From Gammaproteobacteria bacterium (GTDB lineage: Bacteria; Pseudomonadota; Gammaproteobacteria; Tenderiales; Tenderiaceae), in contig JALTMR010000550.1 of the NCBI GenBank assembly GCA_027001525.1, positions 1-9,280 on the forward strand: a stretch of DNA of 9,280 nucleotides, read 5' to 3'. Position numbers and translations under genes: made by a program. The notes under the pieces were generated by a model, which saw nothing but the letters and a program-made list of their open reading frames with translations, searched no databases and was not told the origin of the DNA. Within the stretch, counting starts at the first letter, position 1. Each line of letters opens with the position of its first letter. This document shows, in pieces, positions 7,253 through 9,280 of the stretch.

Positions 7253-7281
7253 AAAGCCAGCACATTGTGCTGGCTTTTTTT
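7253..7281 (+). terminator. Intrinsic terminator of tRNA-Lys
   Basis: A perfect stem AAAGCCAGCAC (7253-7263) pairs with GTGCTGGCTTT (7267-7277) around the loop ATT. The 3' arm runs into seven T (7275-7281). It starts 8 bp after the tRNA CCA. Read on the - strand, the same hairpin lies 28 bp beyond the end of the copper-chaperone gene and is followed by TTTCATTTG, so it may also stop that operon, though less efficiently. Confidence 0.92.
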
Positions 7282-7308
7282 GTTTCAGCGGCAGTAAAAA
7301 AACAGCTA

Positions 7309-7782
7309 TCAGTGATGATGTTGATGAGAGGCCGTCTGGCCTGGTTCATCCCTCGAATCTTTCACGTCTGCTTCCACCGTCACTGCCTCACCGTTTTTGA
7401 AACCAAGTTTGAGCGTAATCTTGTCACCCCGGTGAATGCGTTGCTTGGGGCCCATCAGCATAAAGTGATAACCCCCCGGTTCAATATGAATCGTCTTCCC
7501 TTTTTCAAGAGTGACTGCATCGACAGGCGTCATGTGCATCATGCCATCGTTCATGCTGGTTTGATGCAGCTCTACCGATTTGAACTGAGGGCTGGACGCG
7601 CTGATCAGGTAACGTGGTTGCCCGCTGTGGTTGGTGATGTCCATATAGGCCGCGAGCACCCTGGCAGAGGGCGGGGCGGTTCGTACCCAGGCATTCTCGA
7701 CGACAACCTCAGTGGCAGCGTAGCTATTGAAAGAGAGAAGCAAAGTGGTGGCAATGATGGCTATCTGCTGGCGAACGGGCAC
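7309..7782 (-). CDS. PCuAC-family periplasmic copper chaperone
   Basis: 157 residues from the start chosen here. A signal peptide (MPVRQQIAIIATTLLLSFNS, then YAA) is followed by a cupredoxin-like domain. The family's copper-binding signature H-x10-M-x21-H-x-M is exact: HQTSMNDGMMHM followed 21 residues later by HFM. The C-terminus ends in HQHHH, an extra likely copper ligand. Characterised homologues deliver Cu(I) to the CuA site of cytochrome oxidase, working with SCO proteins. The GTG at 7782 (- strand) is chosen because GGAG (7792-7795) stands 9 nt before it and the result is a clean signal peptide, leaving 4 bp after the SCO stop. In-frame ATG 7797 and GTG 7806 would overlap SCO and lack ribosome sites. 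The sister gene upstream supports the role. Confidence 0.9.
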   Translation of the reverse strand: MPVRQQIAIIATTLLLSFNSYAATEVVVENAWVRTAPPSARVLAAYMDITNHSGQPRYLISASSPQFKSVELHQTSMNDGMMHMTPVDAVTLEKGKTIHIEPGGYHFMLMGPKQRIHRGDKITLKLGFKNGEAVTVEADVKDSRDEPGQTASHQHHH

Positions 7783-7786
7783 GTAA

Positions 7787-8422
7787 CTAATCTCCATAGT
7801 AATCACGAATACGGTTAAAGGCGGTTGAAACTTTCTCTACCGAGTGGGGTGGCAGAATGTGCGCCCTGAGGCGCGCATCAGGGTCAATGATCAGTATGGC
7901 GGCATAGTGGTTGACGATGAAGTCCTCGTCCCGGACATCTCCCTCATAGTCATAAATGACGCCCACGCGCTCACTGAGCTTGTCGATCTCTGTCTTGTCG
8001 CCAGTAATACCAATAAAGTCCGGATCGAAAAAGGTGATGTACTCCTTCAGTACTTCAGGGGTATCTCTGAAGGGATCAAGGCTGACAAACAGATAGTGGG
8101 TGTCTCGCTCCTGGCCCTCCTTCCGTAGTTTTGTCGCAACCCGTTTCATGACGGCCAGTGACGTCGGGCAGACATCGGGGCAATGCGTATAGCCAAAAAA
8201 AGCCATGCTCCAGTGACCTTTAAAGTCATCCAGCGTGATGCGCTTGCCATTGTGATCTTTCAGGTTGATATCGGGAAGGGATACCGGGGGGGAGATAATG
8301 GATATCCCTTTAATGTCGGTAAATTCCAGGGGGGCAGGTTCTCCTCGCCAGAACAGGCCAGCAGCAATAGAGATAGAGAGCAATAGAAACGAAATAAGTA
8401 CAAGAGTGCGTTTTGTTTTCAT
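7787..8422 (-). CDS. SCO1/SenC-family copper protein (CuA assembly)
   Basis: 211 residues. A basic start (MKTKR) and a hydrophobic segment at about residues 6-24 form an uncleaved membrane anchor. A thioredoxin-fold domain follows. The copper motif is THCPDVCP, with C81 and C85 spaced CxxxC, and the distal ligand is H172 in VNHYAAI. FVSLDPFRDTP and GVIYDY are also family features. SCO proteins act as thiol reductases and copper donors for the CuA centre of cytochrome oxidase, on the periplasmic face of the membrane. Start ATG 8422 is preferred because the frame upstream (to TTG 8485) adds a hydrophilic stretch unlike the family. Its ribosome site is weak. A possible extended -10 (TGATACACT, 8433-8441, - strand) without a -35 lies 10 nt upstream. 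It is first in a two-gene operon with the PCuAC chaperone. Confidence 0.92.
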   Translation of the reverse strand: MKTKRTLVLISFLLLSISIAAGLFWRGEPAPLEFTDIKGISIISPPVSLPDINLKDHNGKRITLDDFKGHWSMAFFGYTHCPDVCPTSLAVMKRVATKLRKEGQERDTHYLFVSLDPFRDTPEVLKEYITFFDPDFIGITGDKTEIDKLSERVGVIYDYEGDVRDEDFIVNHYAAILIIDPDARLRAHILPPHSVEKVSTAFNRIRDYYGD

Positions 8423-8498
8423 AGTGAAGTTGAGTGTATCACGCTTGAATTGTTGCCCCCTATTCAGCCTGTTTTTTTGAAACAAGTAAATGGCTCAG

Positions 8499-8515
8499 CC
8501 GGAAACTACCGGAAA
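8499..8515. repeat. Direct repeat CCGGAAA-N3-CCGGAAA
   Basis: Two identical 7-bp copies, CCGGAAA at 8499-8505 and 8509-8515, are spaced by CTA. Their 10-bp period places them on the same face of the helix. They lie in the intergenic region between the divergent SCO and HU-like genes, just upstream of the HU-like gene's -35 box. They could be a regulator or UP-element site, but no regulator is identifiable. Confidence 0.4.
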
Positions 8516-8529
8516 AATAGGGTATTTTT

Positions 8530-8557
8530 TTGACATGTAGTATTTCATCCCTATATT
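8530..8557 (+). promoter_or_regulatory. Strong sigma70-type promoter of the HU-like gene
   Basis: A perfect -35 box, TTGACA (8530-8535), and a -10 box, TATATT (8552-8557; 5 of 6 consensus bases), are separated by 16 bp. Transcription should start near 8563-8565, giving a leader of about 80 nt before the ATG at 8643. This is the best promoter in the window and suggests high expression, which suits a nucleoid protein. Confidence 0.8.
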
Positions 8558-8564
8558 TGTAGGG
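8549..8564. repeat. Inverted repeat CCCTA-N6-TAGGG over the -10 box
   Basis: CCCTATATTTGTAGGG is a perfect 5-bp inverted repeat with a 6-bp spacer that covers the -10 box and the expected start site of the HU-like gene. A third TAGGG half-site lies at 8518-8522, just before the -35 box. A protein bound here would block RNA polymerase, so it is a candidate operator, although the half-sites are short. Confidence 0.4.
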
Positions 8565-8566
8565 CG

Positions 8567-8614
8567 AAAGCTTTGCTTTATACAAAAACTTGTTGTAAAA
8601 GATAAGTTGTTTTT
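8567..8614 (+). other. Two potential hairpins in the 5' leader of the HU-like gene
   Basis: AAAGC-TTT-GCTTT (8567-8579) forms a 5-bp stem. AACTT (8587-8591) pairs with AAGTT (8604-8608), extended by AAA/TTT past a bulged G8609, giving a second A/U-rich stem. Both lie in the predicted leader and may affect mRNA stability or translation. They are weak and may be chance in A+T-rich sequence. Confidence 0.3.
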
Positions 8615-8642
8615 AACTCTTAGACTAGGACGGAAAACCAAT

Positions 8643-9137
8643 ATGAAGAGAGCTGTGAAGAAGAAAGCAGCAACAAAGAAAAAGGCAGCGACTAAAAAAG
8701 TGGCTGTGAAGAAGTCATCGGCCAAGAAGGCCGTGACCAAAAAGGCCGCAGTGAAAAAGAAGGTTGTAGCCAAGAAGAAGTCTGCAACTAAAAAGGCAGT
8801 TGAGCCTAAAAAGATCAAGGGCACAAGAAAGGCCTATACCAAAACGGAATTATTCAACACCCTGGCTGAGAATGCCGGTGTGACCAAAAAGGAAGTAGCA
8901 GCGGTCATGGATGCCTTGACCGATGTGGTTAACGCCCATGTGAAGAAAAACGCTGTGGGTCATTTTACCCTGCCGGGTCTGCTGAAAGTAAAAACTGTGC
9001 GTAAACCGGCGCGGCGAGCCAAGAAGAATGTACCTAATCCCTTCAAGCCTGGTGAATTCATGGATGTTGCAGCAAAACCCGCTCGCACGGTCGTGAAGGT
9101 GCTGCCACTGAAGAAGCTGAAAGATATGGTCGGTTAG
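8643..9137 (+). CDS. HU/IHF-family DNA-binding protein with a lysine-rich histone H1-like N-terminal tail
   Basis: 164 residues. Residues 1-60 contain 26 Lys plus Ala, Val and Thr, with Lys clusters recurring every 5-6 residues (KKKAATKKKAATKK pattern), and are presumably disordered and strongly basic. Residues about 65-163 match the Bac_DNA_binding (HU/IHF) fold: YTKTELFNTLAENAGVTKKEV, VGHFTLPGLLKV, then KPARRAKK, and NPFKPGE with the Asn-Pro pair (N132-P133) at the DNA-intercalating beta-arm tip, ending PLKKLKDMV. The predicted role is a nucleoid-associated protein that bends and compacts DNA, with the tail neutralising the backbone. ATG 8643 is chosen; AGGA (8627-8630) lies 12 nt upstream, slightly far. 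A TTG at 8607 is an unlikely alternative. It is monocistronic, with its own promoter and terminator. No specific gene name is certain. Confidence 0.9.
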   Translation: MKRAVKKKAATKKKAATKKVAVKKSSAKKAVTKKAAVKKKVVAKKKSATKKAVEPKKIKGTRKAYTKTELFNTLAENAGVTKKEVAAVMDALTDVVNAHVKKNAVGHFTLPGLLKVKTVRKPARRAKKNVPNPFKPGEFMDVAAKPARTVVKVLPLKKLKDMVG

Positions 9138-9160
9138 TCACAGCCGCCAGCTCTATCCTG

Positions 9161-9193
9161 AAAGCCTGCCCCATTTTCGGGGCGGGCTTTTTT
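9161..9193 (+). terminator. Intrinsic terminator of the HU-like gene
   Basis: The 11-bp G+C-rich stem AAGCCTGCCCC (9162-9172) pairs with GGGGCGGGCTT (9179-9189), with one T-G wobble, around the loop ATTTTC. Six T follow at 9188-9193. It starts 24 bp after the HU-like stop codon. The remaining bases to 9280 hold no gene I can support. Confidence 0.93.
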
Positions 9194-9280
9194 GTTTCCT
9201 GGAGTACCGGGGGAGGCCTCAATCACAGCGCCTTACCCGTACGAAAAATGCGTCAGACCTGAATCACGCTCGCTCAGGTT

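Noticed and set aside
7267..7818. A 183-residue open frame on the + strand
   Set aside because: It starts inside the tRNA terminator and lies antisense to the PCuAC gene, which has an exact family motif.
8495..8824. Open frame on the - strand rich in Phe, Ala and Thr, resembling a membrane protein
   Set aside because: It mirrors the lysine repeats of the HU-like gene; the apparent hydrophobicity comes from antisense AAG/AAA codons.
7169..9137. Possible functional link between tRNA-Lys and the Lys-rich HU-like protein nearby
   Set aside because: They have separate promoters and terminators and are divided by an opposite-strand operon. One tRNA copy beside a Lys-rich gene is not evidence of a link.
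9257..9279. Inverted repeat ACCTGA-N11-TCAGGT at the window edge
   Set aside because: The stem is 6 bp with an 11-base loop, and the sequence that would show a T-run or gene end is beyond the window. It cannot be assigned.

Overview
This is a chromosomal segment from a gammaproteobacterium outside the Enterobacterales. The evidence is the gene order: the end of ruvB, then ybgC-tolQ-tolR-tolA-tolB-pal-cpoB, then queE-queC, then a tRNA-Lys. From memory, Pseudomonas and relatives have the same order. Codon use is moderately G+C-rich and uniform, with no transposase, integrase or phage gene in view. I cannot name the genus.

Positions 1-5636 hold the last 42 codons of ruvB and the complete Tol-Pal cluster on the + strand. 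Genes are packed tightly: ybgC and tolQ overlap by 11 bp, tolQ and tolR are 1 bp apart, and pal and cpoB are 2 bp apart. TolQ, TolR and TolA form the inner-membrane motor. TolB and the Pal lipoprotein are its periplasmic and outer-membrane partners. CpoB tunes peptidoglycan synthesis during division, and YbgC is a hotdog-fold thioesterase that travels with the cluster. The residues expected to matter are mostly present (TolQ T145/T178, TolR D21, YbgC D16, the TolA C280/C304 pair). TolA has lost the serine of the usual SxxxH motif in its membrane helix.

Positions 5697-7020 encode QueE and QueC, consecutive steps of the 7-deazaguanine (preQ0/queuosine) pathway, overlapping by 17 bp. A 148-bp A+T-rich spacer follows, carrying a candidate promoter for tRNA-Lys(UUU), which ends in a clear intrinsic terminator.

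Positions 7309-8422 are on the - strand: a SCO/SenC copper protein followed by a PCuAC copper chaperone, with only 4 bp between them if the best-supported start is used. Together they form a small operon for metallating the CuA site of cytochrome oxidase, although no oxidase gene is visible here.

Positions 8486-9193 hold a divergent + strand gene with a strong sigma70-type promoter and its own terminator. It encodes an HU/IHF-fold protein with a roughly 60-residue lysine/alanine tail like that of histone H1. This gene and the inverted and direct repeats around its promoter are the least routine part of the window. The rest is a well-conserved housekeeping neighbourhood, and I see no undescribed multi-gene system.
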